Shown here: one piece after another, positions 13,001 to 25,794 of the stretch
Layout of the letters: each line of letters begins with the position of its first letter
How positions within the stretch are numbered: position 1 is the stretch's first letter
From: Struthio camelus
Lineage: Eukaryota; Chordata; Aves; Struthioniformes; Struthionidae
Reading direction: 5' to 3'
Length of the DNA stretch: 64,000 bases
Assembly (NCBI RefSeq): GCF_040807025.1
Contig: NC_090942.1
Coordinates: 66,110,911-66,174,910, forward strand
Made by a program: the position numbers and the translations under genes
The notes under the pieces: generated by a model
The model's database searches: none
What the model was told of the DNA's origin: nothing
The model's input: the letters and a program-made list of their open reading frames with translations, nothing else

Positions 13001-15819
13001 AGGTGGGACTTTAATAGTTACAGTGATCCAAAACCTGAGTTCACCATCTGGGCTAAGAATTGGGCAATAGTAGCCCTTCTGGGCAATGGAAGGAGTCAGA
13101 AGGTCCATTTGTGAAAGTCCTCAGCTTTTGTTCGGTGACTTTTTAATGGGATGCTTGTTTTTGGTGACTTACTAGGCTGTTCTGGGACATATGAGAAAAC
13201 CTATGTGCTTATAAGATTTCTTTTGTCTGGGTAAGTTACAGTGTTTGCTTCTTTGACTTCTCTGGTAAATGCAGTGGGTTTACCCCTTCAGAGAAGTGAG
13301 CTCCTAGGATGCAATTATTTTTGGCTACCCTGAAATGATGTGGGCACAGAAGGTGTGGACACAAAAATTGTCTGTTATTTCCCAGAGAACAATACCTATA
13401 GGCAGTCTTTAAAAGTAAGTTTCCCCAGAGACACTGAATATTAGAAGATTCTTGCATACTGAAAAAAGGTTTTTACTTCCAACTGTGTAAGAGACTCGTG
13501 GAACTAGGCAAAACAATGAAACATCTGAATTTCTTCTCTAGTGCTGTGTTCTTTGGACCTAGGCCAGGTGCTTTAGGATCTCTGTAATTCCTCCAGTGCA
13601 CGTCTTCTGCACAGCCCACTTTACCCTCCCTGTGTTTTCCCCAGTGTGTAGAACCAAATTCCTAGTTGACTGAAGCTGGTGAATTGACTTCTATGAGATT
13701 TTGTTCACATCCTCCTAGCGTTTTTAAAATAGCCTCTGGAAAGACTTCTTATCTAATAGATCCCAGCATAAATCAAACTGTAATCAGGGGCACAACCAGT
13801 TACCCTAATCAAATTTCTATGTAGTTTTTCAGAGGTTTAAAACTCTTTCATTACCATCACTGAGGACTGCATTTCCAGCCTCCTGAAAAATTCACTCACA
13901 ATGACTACCTGACACTGAGAAAAAATGCATGAGGAACCTGGTACAATGCAGCCTGTCCTGGTCGTGTGTTCCTAATCTGCAGCTACCCGTTGAAGAATCT
14001 CTTGGAACTCTTGGAAACTTTCAGAGTTACATTGACTTAATCAAAGCAAAGATGACTTATACAAGTTGGGGGCCTGGTTACGTTCAGATTTTTTAAAATA
14101 GCACAGCAGACTAGGGTAGTGAAAGTCAAGTATTATCAAATAAGTGCTATATGTGGTTCATTCTATTACATACCTCTGTTTTGGTGTCCAAAATGTGGTT
14201 CTCTTAGAGGGAAGAACTATCCTATTTCAATTTTGTTTCTTTTCACCCTTCCTGTTGCGTTATGAGTTTTTTCCAGAAAATTACCTTGCGGTAGAAGACC
14301 ATAGTATCTTGGGTGAAATGGTCAGTGGGTAGAAACTGCAATCTGGTCATTTTCAAGGGGAGATCAAATTACTCAGCTTGCTGTAAAAAGTACAAACACA
14401 TTTTAGTCTGGATGGTGCTTATCTATTTTTGCAAGTACATCACTTTGCAAAGCTACTTGCTCAGCTAATCTATAGCTGTCATGGAAATGTAATTTTTCCC
14501 TCCTCCAAACCAATAACGGGCACCTGGCAAGCTTGCTTGTGCACCCATGCATTCAAGTCTAGCAGTTTCCATGGAAACCCATCAAACTGTGGCACCAGTT
14601 TTCTAACATGCTGCTGCTTCACAAACACAGGACAAGTTGTTATGCACAAAATTCTTGAATAATGCTATTTTGTTTTCTCTCTGAAGACAATTCAGTAAGA
14701 CTCAGTGTTTGCCGACTGGAAGAATTGCTTCTTATTCGATCTAAAACTGCTCATCTATATGAGAAAAAACAGACTGAGACTTTTACAAGCTCATGGGAAA
14801 ATACATTTTAGGCTATTGAATTCCCCATCTTGAGCTGGGAAAAATGAAAAGCGTCTTTTAAAAAATAAGTGTATTTATACTGTGATTTCGTGAATACGCT
14901 ACCCTGTGTCTTTGATTTCCTTTTAGGAAGATATTTCAATTCCAAACTCAAGATGAGGGAGATAGCTGTCTCTTTTGAGAGACTCCCATACTAACTTTTA
15001 AGGTGAAGCTTGATAAATATTGTTCGGGGAACTTAAGAACGCTCTCTCTGTGAGAATGGGAGATGGGACTTTGATTTAAGAGGTCTTGTCCAATCTATGG
15101 CTTAAGATCCATTTGAGGATTAAAAAAAAAGCAAAGCTTATCTGAGCATGAATCATTTGGAATTCAATTTATATCCTGAGATATCCAACAAGCAAGGTTT
15201 CACAGAAGCTTCAGAATTCCAGATTGTCAGAGGAGTCGGTACTTTCTCATTAAGACATTCAAGCATGGGCTTTCAGATATAGTCCAACACAACTAGTCCT
15301 CTGAAAGTTTTTTTCCATCTGAGGAATACTCATGGCTTGAACCCTCCTCCCCTGCAACTCAACATTTATCTGACATTCACCCAGAGGCAAGGGTTTCCAG
15401 CAGACATAAATATCCTGAAATGACTGGTTTTTAGTTCATGCAGATCTCACTTTTTAGAACGATTCTTGAATTTTAAAAGTTGCCAGCTCCTATAAATGAG
15501 GAGTGTGTTGTGGAACTGGTTGTCTTTTTAACAACAGCAAGTCTTTTTCTGCTTTTGTTTCTCCCCTATGCAGTGTCATTTTGCTGATACCAGCAGTTGG
15601 TCCTTATTTAAATTGGAGAAGTATCAAACACAATAAATTCATCTCATGGAATAGGAAAAGACAGTTAAAGATATGTGCGAGATGAAACTCAAAGAAAGGG
15701 TTCAAAGAAAAGGACAATTAGTTGGCATGAACCATGAGATTAGCACACAGCACAATTTTTAAGAATGTCTTATCCAGGGAATATTTATAATGGAGATCAG
15801 ATGGAGCTGGAAGCTAAAG
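10025..15819. other. Intergenic, no gene seen
   Basis: Unique AT-rich DNA with chance ORFs under 90 codons. The RFX-like palindrome at 14565 is the only marked site. The part at about 12545-12860 has scattered TTTAGGTGTCTGA/ATCTAAATCACAGG-style strings that faintly recall an old reptilian repeat, too weak to call. Confidence 0.55.
14565..14578. promoter_or_regulatory. Perfect palindrome resembling an RFX X-box
   Basis: GTTTCCATGGAAAC is a perfect 14-bp palindrome with the spacing of an RFX dimer site (GTTRCCATGGYAAC), differing from consensus at the one symmetric position in each half. Isolated site in intergenic DNA; function not shown. Confidence 0.3.
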
Positions 15820-16085
15820 GGGCTGCATAAATGGGATAAATGCCCATTTATCGAGGGGCATCTTTCAGCTAAGGAAACCTGAAACTGTTTAATGCATGCT
15901 GTAAAAGATTGAATCCACACTTAATATTGGCTTGCTTAATGGAAAAGTTTATCTGTGCCATTTAGCATTAATTTAATGCTAATGTGCCCATTTAATAACA
16001 ATTGATATTAAACAGTTTCCTATTTAATGTTAATTGAAAATCACTGGTTTCAAGTTCCAGATAGTAATTAAATTCACTTATTTCA
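15820..16085. promoter_or_regulatory. Palindrome-dense AT-rich segment, candidate conserved non-coding element
   Basis: Contains three clear symmetries: ATAAATGGG/CCCATTTAT (15827-15835 with 15843-15851), a 10-bp-arm palindrome TTAGCATTAA/TTAATGCTAA around 15972 (15962-15982), and a perfect 13-bp inverted repeat GAAACTGTTTAAT/ATTAAACAGTTTC (15881-15893 with 16007-16019). Many TAAT/ATTA homeodomain cores occur. It matches no transposon I know. Enhancer function is inference from composition only. Confidence 0.35.
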
Positions 16086-19000
16086 ACCAGTGGTAAAAAT
16101 ATATTTTCATTTTGACCCTTAAGTTTTACAGGAAACTTAAAATACAGGAAGTAAAATCACAGATCAGTCACTAGGAGCTTAAAGTTTAATCTAATTGTAC
16201 ATTGTTGAAGAATAATCATCAAAGCCATTAAATCATAACTAAATGGCAAAAAGCATAAGGGGTCTACCCATATGACGCAAAGAGCATAAAGGATAAATCC
16301 AGATGACACAAAAATGGTTCTAAACTGAATCATGTACTACTTTAACATTTTATTTTATTTTTGGTTGAGCATGGACACGAAGTTGTTGTGGTGAGGAAAG
16401 GGAGTTTGACCACCACTGCCTCCAGCGTAAAGCCTTAACTCACCTTATGTTTTTCTAGGGAAAGTGCTGCTGGCCTGCCAACAGAAATCAATGGGCAGGG
16501 CAATGTCATTGAGCACCACATATCCCCTTTCTTTTGCATTCCCTATTTGGCTAGCCCTATGGATATATACTCAAAATATTCTCCCCGGGGGTTCCAGTCT
16601 GTCTGTGAACTGTTCAAGGAGTCTTAGTGCCTGACAGCCTATCCCTATAGGTATCTGTAATGCTCAATGTTCAGTACTGGAGGACCTAAAAATTTTTTTT
16701 TGGATCTAACCTCTAACTGTTCTTGGAAATTATATTCTATCCACGTTGCAGATGTTACTTGCATTGCAGGGACTGCATGTGCAATAGGTTCATAAATCAT
16801 CTTTGTCCTTTTCTTCATGTATGTACATGCACAGACTCAAAACAATGTGTAATGCCTGAGGGTAGATTCATAAAGTTAAATATTTTCATATGCCACGTTA
16901 AATACAGTGCATCATTATTTACAAGTTGTCTGCCAGTCTCTCTATCCAATCCGTCACTGATGTCAGTGTCGTCTTATTCCCCTCAGTCTCGCTATATTTC
17001 TTTGCTACCCTTTTGTTCCGCAGGATTTGTGACTCCAGTTTGACACAACTATCATGATTATATTTTCTGTGCATTGTCTGGCTGGTTTGTTTCAAAATGT
17101 GCAATAAGTCAATTATGCTATTGCCTGTTTTCTAAGCGCTGGAGAGAAGCTCTAATTGCTTTCTGTCGGTTGACTCAGGCATGGCTATTTTCTAAGTCAT
17201 TTCTCTTCACCAGCAGAATAGTGTTCTGCTGAGAATACTCTCTCCTTGTTGAGGAAACGTCTATATTTTGTTGGGTCATAATTAATAACAGTGATGTTAT
17301 TAATCTTCACTATGTTTTCTAAATTTTTCAGCAAGGGAAAACATAATTTTTAAAGTTAAGGAATAAAACCAACCCTTTATGGGCCAACCCTTCCCCAGGG
17401 GGAAATAGGTTTCCTGCACAATTCAGAGTTCTTTCCTGCAGTGCTATAGCCTGTAGCAGGCTTTTAAAAGGAAAGCTAATTGTAGGGGAGTGGGAAGCAG
17501 TACAGATGGGGTTACTTTACTGTTTGCCTGACTACTCCTTGTTCACGGAAAGAGTAGAATGAATTCAAAGGTGTGCTGATGGTAATGGGTCTGTTTTGGA
17601 CAAGAGCTAGAAGAGTCCATTGTGAGTGCCACTGACAGAGCATCCTATTCCTGATCGCTGCTGACATACATGTCCCTGTATCTGAATTAGTCTGAGGAAT
17701 TGCACATGTCACACTGTTGCTCTCTCAGTGCTTGCATTGATAATTCATCTTCTGCGTTAAACTTTGACAGGCATAAAATTTCGAAAAGGCCAAGTGTGGG
17801 GTCTCTAGAGATTATTGTTGACCTCAGCTCTGACAGTGATTCAAGGAAAACACAAGCTGTATTCATTTCGCAAGTCCATTAAGCAACTGAGGCCTGGCAG
17901 GTTGCTGCTGTTTGTAGAATTAGTGATAGTAGGCTTTCCACGGGTAATGCAGGCCGTGGCTGGCATTAGAGGCCTGGTACACAAGTGGCTGTAGAAAGGC
18001 CTCTGTCACACCTAGGGCAGAATAAACACATGCACGTGATCTGTTGAGCTGCTGTGGGGACAAATAGTGGCCTGCCCAAATGTGGAAATCCTGTTGCTTC
18101 AAAGCCATGTGGCCATATAGAGTGGCGGACAGAGTCCTTCATCGCTGAGGTATCGCTGTTTCAAAAGTAGGCACTAAGGCTTTAATGAGGTTTGTTGCAA
18201 GTTCTTCTTCAAGGTGACCTGAAATCTCTGAAATCTGAATTGCTAGTCTGATGATTGCTGTGTCCTGTCCAGCTAGGATGGGGAACCAATCCCTACCTGA
18301 ACCTGACCTTGGGGGTAGGGTCAAGTTGGAAGATGTGAGGAAATATTCCAGACCAACTTTTGCTTAAGGAGCGCAATCTTCAAAGACATCATCTGTAGAC
18401 AATAGGGAAAGACTTCCCCAGAGGGGAAATCCGAGGGCTCATCTACTTCATGTCTCTCTGCTGTCTGCCAAAACACTCTAAAGGTACACCTTCCTCAAGC
18501 TAGCATTTGCCTTGCAAAATGCTCTCACCCCTCTTTTCAGGTGGGGTTCTCTGTCACTCCTCCTTTATTCCAAGAATTTCTTAGCTGAAGATCTGTATCA
18601 TACTATCTCTATTGGCAATAAATTAGGCCTATGGTACTCTTGCTCACACTGAAGGGTATCTTATAGTGGGAGGAGAAGTGTCAGGGTTGGAGCTACTTAT
18701 GCAGTAGAGATGTCAGAATCTAGTTTTATGCGTGTACCAGAAAAAGAAAGTCCCATTAACTGAAGCTTAGGAAAAATATAGGAAATTTTTAGTAAAAAGC
18801 ACTAGCGCCCAGGAGAGCATCCACTCAGAGTTTAACAGTATAGATGTGAATTGGAGTCCCAATTCCCAGTGTTACCTCTGTGTTGTTAACCTTTATGTAA
18901 TACTTATAGAAAGAAAAAGAGAAGTGACTCTAGCAGGAATACTGTGAACTTAATGTTAATGAAGAAGGAGAGAAGGAGGAGGCAGCATAGGCCATTAAAA

Positions 19001-20749
19001 TAAAGCAGATTACATTGTAATAGATGGATATTTCAGCTTAGCACAGGAGAAAGGGAGAAACAGAGGTAAAAGCTAGCTGAGATGCTGAACCAAGTATTTT
19101 GCGAAGCTACTTTGTAATAATATGTTTTGTTGTTCTATAATTGTTAACTCTTTCCCTTTTATTACAACTGTACTTTTAAATAAAAGGTTTATTTTCATTC
19201 AAGTCAAATTATAAAACTGACTCTCAGTAATTTTAGTCACTGGGCATTTTGTTCCTGGAGGTACGGTGACCCTGAAAACCCCTCTGGCATACTAGAATAA
19301 TCTAAGAAGCCCTTAGCTCTCCAATATTGTTCAAAGGATAACTGTATGCTCGTCTACCTGATTTGCACGGGCTGCTTTGAGCATCAGTACAGCAAATGCC
19401 TGTTACTTCCACCTTTAAGAAAAGATGCTTTGTGGTATAACTCCAAACAAACAAAGCTTCTAACTTGTTTGTCTAGCTTACCAAACCCAGCTCAGCAGAG
19501 AAAAAATTATGAAACTGCTTCTGACAATTTACAGCTCTTGTTGTATACTTTGGCTATAACGATACATATATTATGTATTAACACAACCTTACAGAGCTTC
19601 ATGTAGCGGCTTGGGTCAGCTTTCAAAGCCTTGTTGGTTCTACTAAGTCTTGCTTTTAGGGAACAGATAAGATTCTTTGAGATCATTTCAGTCTTTCGAG
19701 GTTTGGTTTGCTTTGTTTAGAAGGGGGAGTAAATCCTTTGCGATGAAAGCAAATATGTCAAGGAAAAACAGAGCTGGAGCCAGTAACGGTGAAGGCCTAT
19801 GTATTGGTCCACTTTCTTGCCAGAAGATCAGGATTCTCCCAGCTATATCCCCGTGCTGCCTAAGGCGATATCTGTGTGTCCAAGCTCTGCCGGTTAGCTG
19901 TGCTGATCCCTCCTATTCCCATACCTGGTGGTGGCACGACATTCCCAGTACAGGTAAATGCTGCCTCTACCACAACGGAGCACACTCTTCAGCAGAGTTT
20001 TAGCATTGCATTCTGGCAGTAATGTATTTCCATGCCGTTGTAGGATTAGGGAAAAGTAATTTCCATTTCCCCCTCCTCCCCTCATCCCCCCTCCAAAAAA
20101 GAAGTAAATTTCTGTTTATTAGAAAAATGAACTCAAGATAATTCAGAAAAATGTTGCAGGAATTTCAGGCAAAGTGGTCCTTTTTGTTCCTTCCTCAATT
20201 TCTGCTGTGGCTGTACAGTATGCCAGTTTATTTTTTATTTAGAATTGTTTTTAAACACTTGAACAGCACAGCCAGCTGAGCTAAATGAGCTCATCCTTAG
20301 GAATAGGCGATAATTTATTATGAATTGTCTTGTGTGCCTTGTAAACCATTGCAATGTGGGGCACGCATGCCTTTTTAGCATCTTATGGCACGTAGAGTAC
20401 AGTGGTAAGCCTTTCAGAATTTCAAGGTCATATCCTTCCTATGTATTATCCTAAAATTCTCCAGACTTAATCAGCACTGAAGCCTGCTTATGATTTGAGG
20501 AAATGAGGGAAGGAAAGAAGGCAGGAAAGAAGGAGAGAGATTAACTTTGACAGTAGTAAGATATATGATTCAGAGGAAATATCTTATCTGGGGAAGAAAG
20601 AGAGGTAGCTATATTTAGTGAGAAAAAAAAAAGAAACAAACTGTCTCTTAAAAAGTGAAATAACACTTCAGTCCAGTCTCGAGTTCTACTGTGACTATTT
20701 TACCCTTTGGAGGATTTTCTTATCTAAGGGAAATATTCTGATGGCATTC

Positions 20750-20775
20750 AACTGTCAAAGGAGCGTTTGACAGTT
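20750..20775. promoter_or_regulatory. Hairpin / paired TGACAG sites
   Basis: AACTGTCAAA (20750-20759) and TTTGACAGTT (20766-20775) are a perfect 10-bp inverted repeat with the loop GGAGCG. Each arm holds TGACAG, the core bound by TGIF/MEIS-type TALE homeodomain proteins. Could be a binding site pair or a chance hairpin. Confidence 0.3.
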
Positions 20776-21879
20776 TACCTTAACACTGTGGAAGAGTGTA
20801 AGAGAATGGTTTAGAAAATGAGACATCTTTTAGGCAAGGCTGCGCTCTGGCAGTCTTCAGGTGTTAAATAGGTCCAATTCTGAAACTCAGAGATCTCAAC
20901 AGTATACTATATTTTCTGATAGAATCGTGCCTTTAGCATGATCCCTGGCGAAGCCTTATGGCGCAGACATTTCGCTCTGATCTAAGGCTATTTATAGGTG
21001 TTTACACTGCCCTAACGTTTGTTAACATTTTACACTTACTTAAGGTAAAGAAGGACAGTGGCCAATTAAAACTACGACCTTGTTTGTCAGACTTGTAGGC
21101 ATGTGGAGAAAGTGCAGGTTTTCTGAGAGGGCGTCATGCTGTGCCACTAAAAATGATGTAAACGGTGTGTGTAAGTGATAGAAAAATGATGCAAGTAAGT
21201 ACATGATGTAGCTTTATAGCTATGAGTTTTTAAATGAGTACAGCATCTATGATGGGTGATTTCATTGTTATTAACAAGTGTCAATGACAGAGGGAGGTGA
21301 CAGAGGAAAAGCATCAGCTTGATTTACACTGGATTTGCTCTACTTGCAAAAAAGAAAAAAAATCAAAATTCTTATCTCCTGTCCAAAGAGTTTCCAAGTA
21401 GTTATGTCACGTAGCATTGCAGATTACTGTTTCTCCTCTTCTGCAAAGAAGGGCGCTGCTTCTTGTCTTCAGGCCTTGTGCTGGCAGGGGCTAGGCTTTA
21501 GAGAAGCAAAACTGTCATTTTGCTCTGGAGGAACTGAATAACTCTGGATTTCACATGACGCTGACCTACTGCCCTCACCAAGCAAACCTCTTGTCAGTCT
21601 GTTGAGACATGAGCTGGACACACTTTCTTGTAGTTTCCTCTGTTGACCCAGAGCTCAGCAACAGCCAGTTAGCTCTTGTACCTCCTTGAGGTTACATGGG
21701 CTCGATACACTGTGGTTTGGACGTCTGGCACAGGTCTTTTTTTAATATCAAAAGGCATTGGGAAAAGGGAAGTCGATTTAGTGAAACAGTGAAATTTAGT
21801 GAAACAGCTGAAGCTATTTCTTTCATGCAAAATGTTTATGCAATCTTCATTTTTTTAATTGAAAGTTCTAGAGCCCAAT

Positions 21880-22130
21880 ATTCCACTTTTTTTTAATTTT
21901 GATTTTTTTTTTATAGTTGGTGAAGAAACAAGCCAAAACTTTATATTTAAAAGACCTTTGAAAAAGTAAATCTTAAAGTGGAAGAAAAACAACTTTAAGT
22001 GGGAAAAATGTGGGATTTGCTTCTTAATTTTGAAACTAAAATATAAAAAATTGCCATTTTTCATTTGAATTTTTACCTGAAAGCCACAAAAGTGTAGTTG
22101 TGATTGATTCACATTTTTTCAGTGGAAAAA
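21880..22130. repeat. Possible related decayed AT-rich repeat
   Basis: Dense AAAA/TTTT runs with AAGTGG(A/G)A units (twice, about 21977 and 21997), ending CACATTTTTTCAGTGGAAAAAAATTC, which resembles the CAGTGGAAAAAAGTTTCAC end at 41809. It may belong to the same old repeat family; the resemblance is short. Confidence 0.22.
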
Positions 22131-25100
22131 AATTCAACAGAACTGTTGCCATTGATTATGTTTAGTATACTTGTTATAGGATATGTAAATTAGGATATGT
22201 AAGTGTGGTAGTTCCTTATACAATAGAGGGATAGGCCTGATACTTCAAGAGTTGTCTTAGCTTATCATGCTCATAAGGCATGCAAAAGTGTATGTCTACA
22301 CCAGACAGAAAGATCAAGGGCCAAACTAGAAGTTGAAGTCTCTGCTCTTTTCTTTTCGTAGGTCATAAACCAATTTATCTTTCACTAATTGTATAGATAT
22401 TTACAATTAAATTGGATCTTGACTTCTCTGAGCCCATCTCCTCCTTTGACTGCATTTGAGCTTCTAGAAAAGGAAAATTATGCTGAGCTTGTGACATCCA
22501 TAGCAACATATTATCTTGACATCAAATGCAGGGTCAAGCAAGGGTAGAAGCGTTATTGCAAGGAGAATAAGCTTTTACAGGAAGTCTGTCCAGTGAAGTA
22601 AACATTCCCATCACTCCAAGTTCCTTCAGAAGAGTGTTAGCCAGCATACACATGTCATTATCCGTTCCAAACTGCGTAAATGCCTCTACCGCAAGTAAAG
22701 GCAAAGGCCTCATATGGTTCTACAACAGTGGTCAAAGCCAGACAGGAGGTTAGGCAGATGTGTCAGTTTGGGAATTACATTTTTTAAACTTTTCAAAAGT
22801 AAAGTCATGAGGAAAAAAATACGTCAGGAAATCCATATGTTCTGTCCTACAGAAAACCTATTTGGAATTCTGCTGAACTGGAAGCCACCTGGTGCACTGA
22901 ATATCTCAAATGACATTCCTGACGGACAATGTAAACTGTAAAACACTTCTTAAAGAGTGAAGGTAATTAACCCTGGTAGAATTTCCCCTGATTTGTGATG
23001 GAGTCTCCATTCTTGAAAAAAGTTACATTAAAAGTGGTTATTCTTCCATATAGGACAGTTGTCCAAACAGAAAAAATTCATTCCCTTAAGTCTCATGACC
23101 TGGGCTGTGCTGTTGGCCAGACTAGACAATCGCAGCGGTACCTAAGCACTTTTATGGATGTATTTGTAGGGCATCGCCTACTGCAGTATTGGTCACTCTT
23201 ATTTTTTTATTCATAAGAAAACATCGTTTCTCATCGGTTCCTGGCTTTGTTTTTAACTTTTTTCCTCAGTCACTGTGCACTAAGGAGAAATGATAACCAC
23301 CAAATACAGAGCAAAATAAGGGAAAAAATTTGGCATCATTTCCTCCTGCTGATCTTTTGCTGCCAGCCAGCAATGCGGATGAGAGAGAGAAAGCTGTAAG
23401 CGGGGGCTATTCCAGCCTATTAGGTATATTGAATGATGGATGTCTTCTGATGCTCTCCCTGCTGGAAATCTTGGCAGCTTCCACCTGAGCAAAATCACAG
23501 GTGTGGATGACAGTAGCACACATAACATTTTCAAAATTTGAGGTAATACTTTTTGCTCCTGCTCAGCTTCAGGGAAGTGCTTCGTTCCTCCGTCCTCCAG
23601 AGAAACCAGACGCTCAGGGAAGCAAAGGCTAGGCTGCAAGCAGAGGAGGGCTAGGAAGGAAAGTGCAGCATTTAAATAGCTCCAAATTCCCTTCCTAATC
23701 CAGCAGCAAATTGAAAACATGCAAAATCCGTGGTGCTGGCCCTGCTGCCTCGGCTGCTGCAGTACAAGGAGGGTAGCTGTTAACCACCCACCCAGTCTTC
23801 CCTGCTCTGGCTAGGAGCAAAGGGGCACGCAGCCCCTTGCTGGTATGTGCAGACTTCAGGATTATGTAGCCCTCATAGAAGCGGTCTTACTTTTGCATTC
23901 TTGCAAGGTGTGTCCAAGCTGGTCTAAAATATGGCTTTACATGTTGGAGTGCTCAGATGAATCTGTGAAAACCTTCTATTCTTCCCCATACCCCAGAGTT
24001 TTGCAATGGCCAGTTCTCTTGAATGCCTGGAGCACTTTTGGTTGAGGAATGATTGCAATGAAAACATAACTTCTTAGTTAATGACAAATTACAAACTCCT
24101 GTAGGCAAAGCATTTAAGCTGTTGTTGAAAGTAAATGTATATGGCAGAAGTTTTTTTATGCATATTCAGAAAAAACATAAGGGTGAGTCCTGTGGAAAAA
24201 TAAATACTGGCAATATGCTGAAACCTCAGAGTAGTAAGTGAATATGACTAAACAGATGATGATGCCATTTTGTGTATTGTCTTTTTTAGTGAAAAGAAAG
24301 CAGGACATATATTCACATTAAATTATTTTTCCCTCCCCAGATGGCCTTTCTCAGGGAGCTGGGGAATCTGATCTTGCTAGAAATTATTGCTTTGTTTGTG
24401 GGGAGCTGTGTTGCTAATTTTCAACATTGTGGATAGAACCAAAATTTAATTCACTGTGAACATTCCAAACTCTGGTATGTTGTATCAGTAAATTAGTGGC
24501 CACATACATTCACTCTTTTTTCAGACCTACTCACACCTTTTCCCTCACTCCTCTTAAATTTTTCTAAGAGATAAATAATCTGAATTATCAGAAAATGTAA
24601 AAAAATATTTTGAGGGTTGCATCCATTAGCTATGTTTTTCAGTGATTTGAACTAGACTTTAACCAATGCACAGAAGGAGAAAGAAAGAATGAGAAAACGT
24701 GAGAGAGAGAGAGTGCACAAACTACCTACCCATCATCTATCTCTGTCTATTTTTTTATAACTCTTCTAATTTAAATTAATCTTTGCATTGACTTTCAACT
24801 TCTGATTTCATAAATTCTCTTAATTAGTCTCGGCACAATGCTTGTAATTACCTTTCTGGTCTTTTACAAGACATCATGGCACATCATTACACTAAAAGTA
24901 CACTTAACAGCATTACTGAGAAGTGTCACAACATCTTAAAATTTGATGTCTATCTGTCTTTGGAAATCTCCTTCCTGTAACATCTGTGCTGCACTACCCA
25001 TGAGGAAAGCTCATAACAACTCAAAAGGAGCTTCGCAAATTTCATCCTTGTTGTATCCTGATGGAGGGGTGTCCACTACTCTCTAGTTTCCGCACTGACA

Positions 25101-25236
25101 CTGAGAAAATTCTCCTCTAACTTGATGGAGAATTGACATAATTTAGAGGTGGTGCCAGGGACTGTGAAGGCACCTATATACAATACAGCTAGTGCAGAGT
25201 CACAGCGAAGATGAATTTCAGGCACATTATCTGTTT

Positions 25237-25289
25237 TTACCTGATAATATTCAAATAATTCCTTAATTACCTGATAATATTCAAATAAT
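25237..25289. repeat. Exact 23-bp duplication, period 30
   Basis: The 23 bases at 25237-25259 (starting TTACCTGATAATATTC) recur identically at 25267-25289. A recent local tandem duplication. Confidence 0.9.
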
Positions 25290-25748
25290 ATCTTATTATT
25301 TCCTGCATCTCTCTAAGAATTTGAAGTTCCCTGTAGCTCTAGCAAGAGGCCAGAATGAATGCAGTTCATTTGTCAATGTGCCACTGACCTATTTCAGAAT
25401 AACCTGTAGAGCAGCTACAAGTTCCAGATTTATTTCTCTAGTGAGGCAGTGAAAGTGGTTTTAGTGCAGCTAAACTGACACTGGAAACAAGCTCTCCCTT
25501 TCCCTTGCAGCATTCCTATGGACAGCAACTGTTTACCCGCAAAACAACAGACAGGGCCAAGGGAGCTTCTGGGGGGTTGTATATGACTGAAATCTGTAGT
25601 GCACAACACATAAACATGCATAAACTGTCAGATACCTTTGTTCTAGTGGAAAAGTAAACAAAACAAAGAGATGCACACTCACACCCTTACAGAAGCATCA
25701 GCTTTTTATACATATGTGTAGGTAAAAATATACAAACATACACAGACC

Positions 25749-25794
25749 ACATATATGTGTGTGTGTATGTACATATATGTATATACATAAATGT
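25749..25794. repeat. TA/TG microsatellite
   Basis: Compound ATATATGTGTGTGTGTATG and ACATATATGTATATAC run in intergenic DNA. Confidence 0.85.

Larger units (their letters stand above)
16086..25236. other. Intergenic, no gene seen
   Basis: Mostly unique AT-rich DNA. Holds the TGACAG hairpin (20750), a short GGAAAGAA-rich purine patch (about 20505-20540), and the AT-rich possible repeat at 21880-22130. The longest ORF (146 codons, minus strand 23280-23720) shows no domain, and its codon use looks random. Confidence 0.55.

Noticed and set aside
23280..23720. 146-codon minus-strand ORF with a hydrophobic start
   Set aside because: The Leu/Cys-rich N-terminus resembles a signal peptide, but the rest has no family resemblance. 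No promoter or exon evidence.
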